Assembly: GCA_964621185.1 (NCBI GenBank)
Contig: CAZULM010000031.1
Span: forward strand, 1 to 64,000
Origin: M3007 sp964621185
Lineage (GTDB): Bacteria; Bacteroidota; Bacteroidia; Chitinophagales; Saprospiraceae
Direction of reading: 5' to 3'
DNA length: 64,000 nucleotides
Positions within the stretch are counted from its first letter, which is position 1. Each line of letters starts with the position of its first letter. This document shows positions 24,174 to 33,849 of this stretch, piece after piece. A program made the position numbers and the translations under genes. The notes under the pieces are model-generated. The model was not told the DNA's origin. It saw only the letters and a list, made by a program, of their open reading frames with translations, and ran no database searches.

Positions 24174-27101
24174 TCATGCCAACAGGGATTCCAATTCCTC
24201 TCTTGTCATCCCATTTGCCGCATCGTCTTCAAACAGGGCGGCGCCCAATTTCTTCTTCCGCTCCTGCAATTCACGAATTTTCTCTTCAATCGTGTCCTTC
24301 GCCAAAAACCGCAGCGCCGTCACGGGTCGCTCCTGCCCGATGCGGTGTGCCCTTGCAATGGCTTGGTCTTCAGCAGCCGGGTTCCACCAGGGATCGAGCA
24401 GGAAAACATAGTCGGCAGCGGTGAGGTTGAGGCCCACCCCGCCGGCTTTTACGGTCATAAAAAATGCCTGCACGGTTTTGTCTTCCTGGAAGCGCTTCAC
24501 CTCGAGGGCGCGTTCGGGCATGGGCGTGTCGCCTGTGAGCCAGGCGTATCCGAAGTTTTCTGCCTCAAAGACCGCTCGGTACAGCTGCAAATGCCTTTCG
24601 AAGCTGCTGAAAAACAGCACTTTGTGCCCGGCGCGGCGCACGGTGTCCCATTGTGCCAGCACGTCGTCGAATTTGCCCGAACCACCGGTGTAGCCCGCTT
24701 CCAGCAATTGTGGGTGGTTGGCCAATTGGCGCAATTTGGTCAGCGCCTGCAAGGCCATGAAGCGGGTTTTCGGGTCGTCGAACAAGGCTAAGACTTCGTT
24801 TCGGGCGGCGGATTTGTGCTTGTCGTAGAGCTTCTGTTGGGCTGCGGTCATTTCAGAATAAAAAAGCTGCTCGCTGAGCGCGGGCAGGTCGGGGGCCACG
24901 GCTTCCTTGGTGCGGCGCATAAAAAAAGGCCGCACCCGGTTGAAGAGCTGTTCCTTGGCCGCAGGGTCGTCGTGCTTTTCGATGGGCAGCATGAACTTTT
25001 CCCTGAAATACTTGAAGCTGCCCAGGGTGGCCGGGTTGATGAACTCCATTTGCGTCCACAAGTCACTCAGGGAGTTTTCGATGGGGGTGCCGGAAAGGGA
25101 TATCTTGCAATCGGCGCTCAAGCTCAGCACCACTTTGGAGATTTCCGAGGCGCGGTTCTTTATCTGCTGGCTTTCATCGAGCACCATCACATGCCAGGCA
25201 ATCTTTTCCAGCAGGTCGAGGTCTTGCCGGGCAGTGTGGTAGGTGGTGAGCACCACGTCGTAGCCCGACAGTGCGCGGGCGTCCTTGCCGCGTTTGGAGC
25301 CTGTGTGGGCACATACGAGCAGCGAAGGGGCGAAATGCCGCAGCTCGTTCTGCCAGTTAAATACCAGAGAAGCCGGCAGAATGATCAGTGCCTTCAATGG
25401 CTTCAGTTCGGTTTGGTAGCTTTGGAACAGGTCGAGCTGGGGCGCTGCGCCGGGCAAGGCGGTGGTACCGTTGGCGGCTTGATTTGCTTTGGCGTGCAAC
25501 AGCAAGGCGATGGTCTGCAAGGTTTTCCCCAGGCCCATATCGTCGGCTAAACAGGCGCCAAAGCCGGCGCGGTAGTGGCCTACCAGCCATTTTACCCCCA
25601 GCAATTGATAAGGCCGCAGGGTCGCTTTCAATTCGGGCGACACCGCGTATTCTACCTGTTCAGGGTCGATGTGCGGCAGTTCCCCGCTGCTGCCTCCAGT
25701 CTCCAAGCCCGCTGCTTGCAGCACTGTGAACAGCGCTTTGGGCAAGCGTATCGCCTCGTCAGGGCCCTCCTTGGCCGCTTCTGCCAGCTCGGCGTAGCGG
25801 GCAAACCAGGCTTCCGGGATGAGGAAAAAAGTGCCGTCGGGCAGGCAGTAAAAGCGGTCGCGCTTGCGCAGGTGCTGCCACAAAGCCTTGAAGGGGAAGG
25901 AGAAGCTGCCGGCTTGGACCTTGCCGCGCACGTCGAACCAGTCGGATTGCACCTGACTTTCAATGTATAATTGGGCGCTCAGCAGGGCGATGGGCCTCCC
26001 ATCCACTTCCGGCAGCTCCAGCGTGAACCCCGCCGCTTCGAGCCCGGCCTTGTGCTGCGCCAGCCAGGCGACCAGCGATTCAAGCGTGCCGGACTCCTGG
26101 GTTTTGAACAGCTTGCCGCTGGCTTCCAAGCCGTTTTGATGCAGATAATCCGTTTTTTCCTGTTCGCTGGCCGTATTCCGCCGTACCTGCCGCACCACGA
26201 TATCCTCGCTGCCTTCGCCGGCGAACTCGACGCTGGTGACGCGGTCGCGGCGCTCGCCGTGGCTGAACTGGGCGCCCTGGTACAAAAAGACCGGCTGGAG
26301 GTACCAGGCGCTTTCCAGCACGTTTTCGGTGCAGCGGAGCTTGGTTTCCAGCAGCTCATTGTTCGTCACCATATCGAAACCCTCGGCTTCGATGCGGGTG
26401 CGGCCCGCGCTTTTGGCCACGAACTGCCGGAAATAAAGCCGCGCCTTGTCGAGGGGGATATGCACCACATCCTTGGTGCGGAAGGGCTTCACCATGTTGC
26501 CGTTGATGCCTGGCACGCGGAACAGGGCGTAATCGACCAGGAGCCATGCCGGGTCGGTGTTGGTTAGGGGCAGCACCTGGCGCGACTGTATGGGCCATTT
26601 TTCGTCGTCGGTGCCGAGCTGGAAGCGGTACTCCACGCCCTCATGGGTTTTGGAGAAGGCGATGTGCGGCACGAGTTCGGCTTGTGCCAGGGCGATCAGC
26701 ACGTCGCTGGCCCGGGTCTTGCGCTCCAGTTCGAGGGTCAGGGGCCATTGGCCACTTACAATTTCGGTCAGGAAAGCATCTAATTTTTCAAAAATAAACT
26801 TTTCGACGCTGGGCTTGGTTTCGGGCGCTTCCAGCAGCTTTGGCAGCGGGGTAGAGGTCTTGGCTTTCGGCGGCTTGAAGCGGGCTTCGATGTTTTTGGG
26901 CGTGAGCGTTTCGACCAGTTCGAGCAGGCGCGCGAGCACTGGGCTCAGCTCGTGCCCGTGCGGCCCTATGGTGGCTAAGGTGGCGCGCTGCAGCGGGTAG
27001 CCCAGCTTGCCCGCCGCGTCAGTGTCCACGATGTGGGCCGAGGGGAGGTATAGGGTGGGGGTGGTGGGGGTGAGGTTGAAGAGGATTTGGGTGGTAGGCA
27101 T
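24174..27101 (-). CDS. SNF2-family DEAD/DEAH-box helicase
   Basis: 975 residues. The N-terminal ~480 residues are a bacterial-SNF2-specific region of unknown role. The ATPase follows: motif I DDMGLGKTLQT, motif II LDESQQIKN (DESQ instead of the commoner DEAQ/DEGH), motif III SLSGTPIENSLSDLW. The C-terminal helicase lobe carries KAGGVGLNL (motif V) and DQAIARAHRIGQ (motif VI). Such proteins remodel protein-DNA or RNA polymerase complexes. The tail ends MTREELESLLA, a common helix in this family. No nuclease or methylase is nearby, so a defence role is not supported. Confidence 0.93.
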   Translation of the reverse strand: MPTTQILFNLTPTTPTLYLPSAHIVDTDAAGKLGYPLQRATLATIGPHGHELSPVLARLLELVETLTPKNIEARFKPPKAKTSTPLPKLLEAPETKPSVEKFIFEKLDAFLTEIVSGQWPLTLELERKTRASDVLIALAQAELVPHIAFSKTHEGVEYRFQLGTDDEKWPIQSRQVLPLTNTDPAWLLVDYALFRVPGINGNMVKPFRTKDVVHIPLDKARLYFRQFVAKSAGRTRIEAEGFDMVTNNELLETKLRCTENVLESAWYLQPVFLYQGAQFSHGERRDRVTSVEFAGEGSEDIVVRQVRRNTASEQEKTDYLHQNGLEASGKLFKTQESGTLESLVAWLAQHKAGLEAAGFTLELPEVDGRPIALLSAQLYIESQVQSDWFDVRGKVQAGSFSFPFKALWQHLRKRDRFYCLPDGTFFLIPEAWFARYAELAEAAKEGPDEAIRLPKALFTVLQAAGLETGGSSGELPHIDPEQVEYAVSPELKATLRPYQLLGVKWLVGHYRAGFGACLADDMGLGKTLQTIALLLHAKANQAANGTTALPGAAPQLDLFQSYQTELKPLKALIILPASLVFNWQNELRHFAPSLLVCAHTGSKRGKDARALSGYDVVLTTYHTARQDLDLLEKIAWHVMVLDESQQIKNRASEISKVVLSLSADCKISLSGTPIENSLSDLWTQMEFINPATLGSFKYFREKFMLPIEKHDDPAAKEQLFNRVRPFFMRRTKEAVAPDLPALSEQLFYSEMTAAQQKLYDKHKSAARNEVLALFDDPKTRFMALQALTKLRQLANHPQLLEAGYTGGSGKFDDVLAQWDTVRRAGHKVLFFSSFERHLQLYRAVFEAENFGYAWLTGDTPMPERALEVKRFQEDKTVQAFFMTVKAGGVGLNLTAADYVFLLDPWWNPAAEDQAIARAHRIGQERPVTALRFLAKDTIEEKIRELQERKKKLGAALFEDDAANGMTREELESLLA

Positions 27102-27304
27102 AGTGGGGGGCGAAGGTAGGGGAATTGGGTAAATAGACAGAATGTGAATCTTTTTTCTTGATGTCTATGTGGGCGTGGCGCAACTCGCATGCACGATGTT
27201 GGATTGGGGGCAACAATTGTCTGTTCATGTAGATTGAAAAAGTGGGGGGGGTAATGATTGTTTACGCTAATTTTAGACTAATTTTCCGCATTAAAACTTG
27301 ATTT

Positions 27305-30148
27305 ATGCCATTGTCTAAAAACCTGTCCAAATCGTATCTGATGATCGTCGATAATTTTTTGTTTAAATCTTTTTTGATAAAAAAGACTGTTCGTATTGAT
27401 TGTTTATTAATAGCATTAGCAACCTTTTTTTTCTGTACAAAAACGTATTGTCAGGCATATTCTGTACAAAAACAAATAAGTTATTGCCAATCCTTAATGG
27501 AACAAGGTTTGCTAATCAAAGCCGAAAATCAAATTGGATTTCTGTATAAAAACTTCTTTAGCAAGGCCACTGCCAGACATAAAGCAAGGCTGCTCAATCT
27601 AATGGGGGATTGCTATTTTGAACAGGAGCGCATAGATTCAGCGTATTATTATTATTCCAAATCAAGTAATTGGCATGGCTTACATAAGGACTCTTCTTTG
27701 CTTGCTGCTACCTGGCTAAAAATTGGAAATTGCTTTGAAGCGCAATTTGATCCCGGGTTAGCATTGACCTATTACGAAAAGGTGCTTGAATACAGCCAAA
27801 AGAACGGCTTTGAAAAATTACATGTAAAGGCTTTGGTCGCCATAGCGTTGTCGAAGGAAAGAGAAGGGAATTTCGATTCGGCGGAAAGGTACCTGGACGC
27901 GGCAATGAAACTTGCGTCTAGGGTAGACGACCCTTATCTGCTTGCGCAAACCCGGTTTAATTATTACAACCTGTTGGCTGCAACGAACCGGGCCGAAGAA
28001 ACCCTCCAAGCTTTGGCAGGCCGGTACATGGATCTGTTTTCCTTTTGCAACAAATACCGATTCCAGTGGCTGAAGGCTCGCACCTGTATTGAACTCAGCA
28101 AATTGCTCAAGCCCGAAAACGGTTTGACATGGTGCTTGAAGGCCGAAACCCTTTCTAATGCGGTGCTCCCCGGGAACCACCCATTCCACGCGATTGTTTA
28201 CCATCGGTTGGCAGAGCAATATAGGGAATTGGGAAACTCCGCACTGTCTGCCCAATTTTATAGACGAGCGCTGAAAACAAAGAAACAACACTTTGGCTTT
28301 CCGCATATAGCCTTGTGGTCTGATTATCTTTCACTGTCTACTGCCCTAAAGAACAACTCCGCAGCATCACGACTTTCCATTGTTGATTCGGCACTCCAAT
28401 GCTTTGGTCTGCGCCTTGAAGTGGTTGAACCAGTTGTTTATCGCAAAAAAATACCCATAGAAGCGTTGGAAGTGATGCTACAAGGAGCATTAATAGGAGC
28501 AGAAGATCCAAACGGCCAGTACGACAGGTTGAGTGTGCAGCTTTTTAACCAAATAGTCGACCAGTCCGCATTATGGAGGCGGCATTACGTCACGCCAAAA
28601 CAACGCCGGTATTTTCAGGGGACAATAGGGGAAATTTGCAACATGGCGGTTAATGGTTGTTGGAAGCTTTATTCCAAACACCCAAAGCGCCTTTATATGG
28701 AGTGGGCATTTACATTTTCCGAACGGGGGAAATATGTGGCCTTGCAGGAACAGGTTATACGGAAGCAGCTTTCAAGGGAAGAGGACGTTTGGACAAAGCA
28801 AATTGATTCGCTCGAACAATTGTTGTCGGGAATATATTCTATGGACAATTTTTCAGGCCGGGGTTCAAATGACAAAAAAATAAAGATAGAGCATGCCCTG
28901 GAACACGCATACGCAGCCTGGAGAAAAACGGAGGCCGGCCGTGAGTTTGATGCCATGGAGCCTGTTCCTTTGGATCGGTTGGCAGAAATATTGCGCAAAA
29001 ATGAAGTGTTCATATCCTATCATTTCAGCGACACCTTGTACGCTTTTGTAATAGGCCGCGAAAGGTTCGATTTCTATTGCCTAAATTATGATGCTGAAAC
29101 AATTGAATCCTGGAAGCATTGGGTATCTGGGCACCACAGAAACACCGATTTGAACAACTATCAGGTCTATGGCAGTGAAATATTTGACGAATTGATTCTG
29201 CCGCTCTCCATTTCTTCTGCGGAGCGCGTTTTAATCGCGCCACATGGCCCTTATCTGAACGGCTTGCCTTTTGAGGCGCTGCTTACAAAAAGGGACGACC
29301 AAATAATTCACTGGAATAAATTGCACTATTGGCTAAATGAACAAGTCATTGCATATCAACCTTCAGCGAGCGTTTGGTATTCAATGAAGCGGTCTCCATT
29401 TTCCTATCCAGTTATCTCTTTTTTAGGTATTGCACCAGATTTCACCCAGAATAACATGCATTGCTTCTCCGAGGACCTTAAACAAAATTATGAGGATGTG
29501 AGGTGCATAAATGGCATAATGGCTTTATTGGGAATACAATGCGACACCGCCATTGGTTTCACAGATAAGGCTCATCTCCTGGGCAAACTGAAAATATCGC
29601 CCTCCTTTGTCCACTTTTCAACACATGGGAAGCCATTTGCAGACGATTTCCCGGCGGGTATCATATTAAATTGCGGGGCAAAAAATGACTGTAAGGATTG
29701 TATTTTACAATACGAAGAGATCGCCGGGGTTAACATGACCCATACCTATATGGCAACCTTTAGTGCGTGTTCTACAGCTGATGGTGAGCATATCGTAGGG
29801 GAGGGCTTGTCTGGTATGGTGTACGCATTTGTAGGAGCTGGCGTTCGCAACACTGTGGCTACCTTGTTTGCGGTAAATGAAACCAGTGCTAATTTGTTGT
29901 TCAAGCGGTTTTACAGTAATCTTTTAGACAAAAAAATATTGCCAAGCGAAGCATTGAACGCTGCAAAAAGAGGCATAGCGCGAATGGAGCAGGCGAAGCC
30001 CGCTGATTGGGCGGGATTCGTATATTTTGGCCCAGACGATGCCCCGATCTTCCAACGGAAATGTGGTCATTGGCTTTATGCAGGGGCACTTATCAGTATG
30101 CTGTTGGCCTTCATTTTTTGGCTTCGGAAAAAGGCAACAAAGTCCTGA
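27305..30148 (+). CDS. Membrane-anchored TPR-CHAT protease
   Basis: 947 residues (start 27305; ATG 27341 also possible). A basic, hydrophobic leader (CLLIALATFFFCTKTYCQ) is followed by roughly 450 residues of TPR repeats. The CHAT caspase-like domain carries the His in FVHFSTHG (about 774) and the Cys in ATFSACSTADG (about 822), followed by LSGMVYAFVGAGV. The protein closes with a TM helix (LYAGALISMLLAFIFWL) and basic tail. CHAT proteins are cysteine proteases, and TPR-CHAT enzymes act in Craspase and other immune systems, but there are no Cas genes here and the leader implies export. Base composition becomes AT-rich from this gene on. Confidence 0.88.
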   Translation: MPLSKNLSKSYLMIVDNFLFKSFLIKKTVRIDCLLIALATFFFCTKTYCQAYSVQKQISYCQSLMEQGLLIKAENQIGFLYKNFFSKATARHKARLLNLMGDCYFEQERIDSAYYYYSKSSNWHGLHKDSSLLAATWLKIGNCFEAQFDPGLALTYYEKVLEYSQKNGFEKLHVKALVAIALSKEREGNFDSAERYLDAAMKLASRVDDPYLLAQTRFNYYNLLAATNRAEETLQALAGRYMDLFSFCNKYRFQWLKARTCIELSKLLKPENGLTWCLKAETLSNAVLPGNHPFHAIVYHRLAEQYRELGNSALSAQFYRRALKTKKQHFGFPHIALWSDYLSLSTALKNNSAASRLSIVDSALQCFGLRLEVVEPVVYRKKIPIEALEVMLQGALIGAEDPNGQYDRLSVQLFNQIVDQSALWRRHYVTPKQRRYFQGTIGEICNMAVNGCWKLYSKHPKRLYMEWAFTFSERGKYVALQEQVIRKQLSREEDVWTKQIDSLEQLLSGIYSMDNFSGRGSNDKKIKIEHALEHAYAAWRKTEAGREFDAMEPVPLDRLAEILRKNEVFISYHFSDTLYAFVIGRERFDFYCLNYDAETIESWKHWVSGHHRNTDLNNYQVYGSEIFDELILPLSISSAERVLIAPHGPYLNGLPFEALLTKRDDQIIHWNKLHYWLNEQVIAYQPSASVWYSMKRSPFSYPVISFLGIAPDFTQNNMHCFSEDLKQNYEDVRCINGIMALLGIQCDTAIGFTDKAHLLGKLKISPSFVHFSTHGKPFADDFPAGIILNCGAKNDCKDCILQYEEIAGVNMTHTYMATFSACSTADGEHIVGEGLSGMVYAFVGAGVRNTVATLFAVNETSANLLFKRFYSNLLDKKILPSEALNAAKRGIARMEQAKPADWAGFVYFGPDDAPIFQRKCGHWLYAGALISMLLAFIFWLRKKATKS

Positions 30149-31016
30149 TTTCCGGGACTATGGGCAAACCGCTGATTGCATTCAACCAAAACTCGCAAGA
30201 TAAGCCTATTTGCAAGCGCGGATTTTTGAAGCCCGTGTCCACAACCAAGGATTTGGCAGTGGTGAAGCCCGTGCCAAGCCAGAACTTTCTCCATAAATGA
30301 GCCCTGGCGATCAATTCGGCATAGAGTGGGACATTGTTTACATATCGCAAGGCCATTATTCCTTCCAAATATGCGTCTCTTGAAATGTCTTTTTGTACCC
30401 CGAAAACCCCGAAAAAATGCGGAACTAAGGTTACCGCAAGCTTGTCATCTTGGATGTTGGCGGCTTTTACGGTTATATTCTGAATTGACAACCCGGCCCA
30501 CCAGGGTATGGCAGTCCCTCTTGTTTTTTTTGCATAAAAAATGCCCGCGCCTACGTCAAAAACCTGGTTTTTCTCCGAACTGCCTGCGGTGATATCCCCT
30601 GGGTCGCGCACCTGTGCCCGCGCGGGATTGCTGACCGACTGGTTTGCACCGACCGAAAGGCCCAAAGCCAGAAAGTGTGCAGCATTGGATTGCAGTGCGT
30701 AGGAATAATTGACAGATGCTTCGGTCTGAGACCATATCCCGGCCTTTTCGGACCGGAAATTCAGCGCCAATGTGTTCTTTGGGTCGAACTCCCAGCCTGT
30801 CAGCAAAGAAACAATCCGGGGAGAGTCATCTCCCCAGCGGATGGTTTTAAAGCCGGCGTCTATATACCCACGGTTGAGGTTGGCGAGCATGGACTGCGGC
30901 TTTGCCGCCGGGTTGAGTGCTGCCATATTGTCCCATATAAGACGGGTGGGTATTATTTGCTGCGAAAAAAGCTGGCCGCAGTATAGCCCTGCAAGAATGA
31001 TGAACAGTGTCCGCAT
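30111..31016 (-). CDS. PorP/SprF-family type IX secretion outer-membrane protein
   Basis: 301 residues with a signal peptide (MRTLFIILAGLYCGQLFSQ). The mature start IIPTRLIWDNMAALNPAA corresponds to the 'NPA' region near the start of PorP/SprF proteins. Alternating beta-strands follow (FLALGLSVGANQ, VFDVGAGIFYA, PWWAGLSIQN) consistent with an outer-membrane barrel. SprF-like proteins help deliver type B T9SS cargo, and the three upstream genes on this strand encode exactly such cargo. It is the last gene of that operon and overlaps the 3' end of the CHAT gene by 38 bases. Confidence 0.85.
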   Translation of the reverse strand: MRTLFIILAGLYCGQLFSQQIIPTRLIWDNMAALNPAAKPQSMLANLNRGYIDAGFKTIRWGDDSPRIVSLLTGWEFDPKNTLALNFRSEKAGIWSQTEASVNYSYALQSNAAHFLALGLSVGANQSVSNPARAQVRDPGDITAGSSEKNQVFDVGAGIFYAKKTRGTAIPWWAGLSIQNITVKAANIQDDKLAVTLVPHFFGVFGVQKDISRDAYLEGIMALRYVNNVPLYAELIARAHLWRKFWLGTGFTTAKSLVVDTGFKNPRLQIGLSCEFWLNAISGLPIVPEIRTLLPFSEAKK

Positions 31017-31063
31017 ATTTGATTTATTAAGCTATGGAGCCGTTTGAACCCTCCACAACGATT

Positions 31064-33808
31064 TTATTGTTTGACAGTGGAAAAAATAGGAATTTCTGGA
31101 CATTCTTCGCGCGAATCCAAGGCACATTCGCATCTTGGGAATTGTTCTCTGTTGCAATATGTCTTTGTGATCTCGTTTACCTTTTTTGTCAAATAAGCAT
31201 CAAGTTCCTTAATAGTGATGAAACCATCTTTTTGACCACTTCCAGCTCCATCCGCCGAGCCATTGATGCCTTCTATTACTGCTGCAGTATAAGCCCCGTT
31301 TTCATAGGGAGAATTAGGACATTCATAGGAGGGAGAGCTCCCGGTAGATGCAAACAGGAATAGCCCTTCATTGTATTTATTCAAACTATCTATCAATGGC
31401 TCACTGCCTTTAATGTTTGCAATGCCAGCCTGGCAAACATCCAAAAATATGTATATCCTTTTGTTTTTTATATCTTTTAAAATTGTACACAACTCCTGAA
31501 AATCTATTTCGGAGTCTGATGTTTTGATATGCAATCGCCCATACTCTTTTACGCCATGCGAAGATATAAAAATCAAAATAACGCTGTTCGACGGACTGTT
31601 CGAGTGCTGTTCCCTGATCTTCTTAAATGAATTTTTTATGCGCAGTTCCGTTGTTTCATCAGATTTGTTGTACACTTCCGTTTTTATATCGCTGTACAAG
31701 CGGGTATCCATCTTATTGCAGGTTGAAGCAAAGTCATCTGCATCCTTGGCAGTATATTTTAATTTGTTGCTCTGCAAATCAGGTACTCCGAAGAAGTAAC
31801 CGTAAAAATGTGGTTTGCTGATGCTGAGGGCTACAGTTTTTCTTGTACGCGCCGGGTAGCCCGACGGGTCTATAATATCAATTTCAATTTCATTTTCCCC
31901 GTCTGTTAAATAATCAGAGGGGTTGGGAACCTCGAAGGAGAATTCAAGGATGCCAAAAAGGGCGTCCATTTCCAGCGTTTTCTCTATTGTACGCTGTTTG
32001 GGCGTTGCCGAATTTTGGTTTTTCAGGTTAAAAGTGATACTGCATTTATATTTACCTTTTTGATGTACCTGGGCTTCAACCTTGATCTGTATTGATTCGC
32101 CTGTACTTTTTCCTTGCGCTATTTTCCCAATTATCGGCTTATTACTGACAACAGCCCCCCCTTGCGAAACTACTGAAACATTACCGATCTGCTTTCCGTC
32201 AGCATACACTGTAAAATTGACAGTTCCGGCCGCAATATTTCCTGCAGTGACCGTTATATTGAATCGACCTTTTGCCTGAATGGCTTTTAATACGCAGGTT
32301 TTCGTTCCACCACAGTCAACAGCGTTGTTATCTGCCTGCGCCTTTAAGGTGAACACTATATCATTTCGTTCGTTCGGATTCGAGCGTTCTGCCAAAACAC
32401 CAATACTTGCTGTTTCCCCGGCGCCTATTATCTTGCTCCCCTGTTGATTTGCGAAGACGATATCTTTAAAAATCAATTTTGCATGGGTGTCTCCTTTGGC
32501 ATTGTCCATATGCAATGGAGTATCTTTTATACCTGGAATGTGAGACCACGACTTTACCCCGAATCCATTTTGTGCTGCGCAAAACATTGATAAATTGTTT
32601 GATACAAAGGCATATTCTCCTTTTTCTTCTTTGGTGCCAAGTGCAGTGGTGAAAACAATTCCCTTCTCTTGTTCGGCTTTTTGTTGCTTGCCCGGTATTT
32701 GGTCAACTGAACCCTTTTGGGTTACCGCAGATGCCCCGACGCGCCATACCTGTACATCGGGATTTCTTTGGCCAAATTCGTTGGAATACGTGATGCCAGT
32801 CAGAAGCCAATCGCCGCTGTACGGCTCCATGTGAATTGCATGCAAGGCATCGTAAGCGCTTTTGCCGCGCTTGCCTTCGGGCAAGGTTTCATACAAAACG
32901 GTATTCAGATCGCCGGAAAGGCGGGCAAACCAAGCATCGGTATCGGCATTGCTGCCCGATTGGTAACTGCCAGCCAATGCAACGGTATTGTCGAAGGCCA
33001 GTGCTACATCATTGACTTCCAATTTGGCGTGCTCTGAGGGGTTGCAAACCGGCTCGAAGTCGTTTTTCGAGGCAGGTATCACATAGCGGTATCCAGTTTC
33101 GCCGGTTCCCCGAGCGGGTTTCGGCTGAGCCTGACACATTACCTGAGGTTCTGCATCCGCCTCCACTTCGCCACTAGCGTTGATTTTGGCGACGCGGAGC
33201 TGACCACTTTGGTCTTTTCCCACCACTACAAATATTTCTTCGTTGAGCCATTTGACTACTGCAATATTTTGCCAATTGCGCAGTATGGTCCGGTCATCAA
33301 ACTTGATTTTGTTTTGATCGACCTTGGGAGTCAAAAGCAGGAGGTTGCTCCCTTGTTTACCCAGCAAAACCGGTCTGCCGTCAAACTCACCAATAGCTAA
33401 TATGGATTCTACATTTGGCAAATATGCTCTAACTGCTGATTTGCTGAGCTTGCTGCCATAATCTTCCCATTTTGAGGCAAAATAAAAGCCCTGAGGTCCG
33501 GCACTTGATATTGCCTTTCCGCCCATCGCCATGCCCCAACCCATTTCTTTGGCACAGCTCAGGCTAACAGACTTGTTTCCTGACCCTTGTATGGTGTCGG
33601 GCAGCCCGATTGGCATTCCGGATGTGGTAAAAAAACCATAGATGCCCACCGATTGAGCTGCTTTGCGTTGTTCGCCCACAACCAATAGGACATCCTTCTC
33701 GTTCAGTTCTATTATTTGATGTGGCACAACCTGAGCCTTAGGGGGCAAGGAGCCCACCATGAATGCCATAGCAAATAACCCTCCAAAACATATTGCCCAA
33801 TTTTTCAT
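31064..33808 (-). CDS. Exported caspase-like (C14) protein with long N-terminal region
   Basis: 914 residues with a signal peptide (MKNWAICFGGLFAMAFMVGSLPPKAQ). About 400 residues of propeller-like beta repeats are followed by Ig-like modules (about 430-660) and a C-terminal peptidase C14 domain from about 667. The catalytic His is in IFISSHGVKEYG (about 751) and Cys in IFLDVCQAG (about 792). There is no recognisable T9SS sorting domain, so it may stay periplasmic or leave by another route. It lies between the type B T9SS cargo genes and PorP/SprF. An exported caspase with a sensory N-terminus is unusual. Confidence 0.85.
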   Translation of the reverse strand: MKNWAICFGGLFAMAFMVGSLPPKAQVVPHQIIELNEKDVLLVVGEQRKAAQSVGIYGFFTTSGMPIGLPDTIQGSGNKSVSLSCAKEMGWGMAMGGKAISSAGPQGFYFASKWEDYGSKLSKSAVRAYLPNVESILAIGEFDGRPVLLGKQGSNLLLLTPKVDQNKIKFDDRTILRNWQNIAVVKWLNEEIFVVVGKDQSGQLRVAKINASGEVEADAEPQVMCQAQPKPARGTGETGYRYVIPASKNDFEPVCNPSEHAKLEVNDVALAFDNTVALAGSYQSGSNADTDAWFARLSGDLNTVLYETLPEGKRGKSAYDALHAIHMEPYSGDWLLTGITYSNEFGQRNPDVQVWRVGASAVTQKGSVDQIPGKQQKAEQEKGIVFTTALGTKEEKGEYAFVSNNLSMFCAAQNGFGVKSWSHIPGIKDTPLHMDNAKGDTHAKLIFKDIVFANQQGSKIIGAGETASIGVLAERSNPNERNDIVFTLKAQADNNAVDCGGTKTCVLKAIQAKGRFNITVTAGNIAAGTVNFTVYADGKQIGNVSVVSQGGAVVSNKPIIGKIAQGKSTGESIQIKVEAQVHQKGKYKCSITFNLKNQNSATPKQRTIEKTLEMDALFGILEFSFEVPNPSDYLTDGENEIEIDIIDPSGYPARTRKTVALSISKPHFYGYFFGVPDLQSNKLKYTAKDADDFASTCNKMDTRLYSDIKTEVYNKSDETTELRIKNSFKKIREQHSNSPSNSVILIFISSHGVKEYGRLHIKTSDSEIDFQELCTILKDIKNKRIYIFLDVCQAGIANIKGSEPLIDSLNKYNEGLFLFASTGSSPSYECPNSPYENGAYTAAVIEGINGSADGAGSGQKDGFITIKELDAYLTKKVNEITKTYCNREQFPRCECALDSREECPEIPIFSTVKQ

Positions 33809-33849
33809 AATTTGTTAACTGTGTTGGATGATAAAAGTATGAAATAAAC

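Noticed and set aside
24174..27101. SNF2 helicase as part of a defence island (for example DISARM)
   Set aside because: No methylase, nuclease or DUF1998-type partner adjacent.
27305..30148. TPR-CHAT as part of a Craspase or CRISPR system
   Set aside because: No Cas7-11, repeats or spacers were seen, and the protein has a leader and C-terminal TM.
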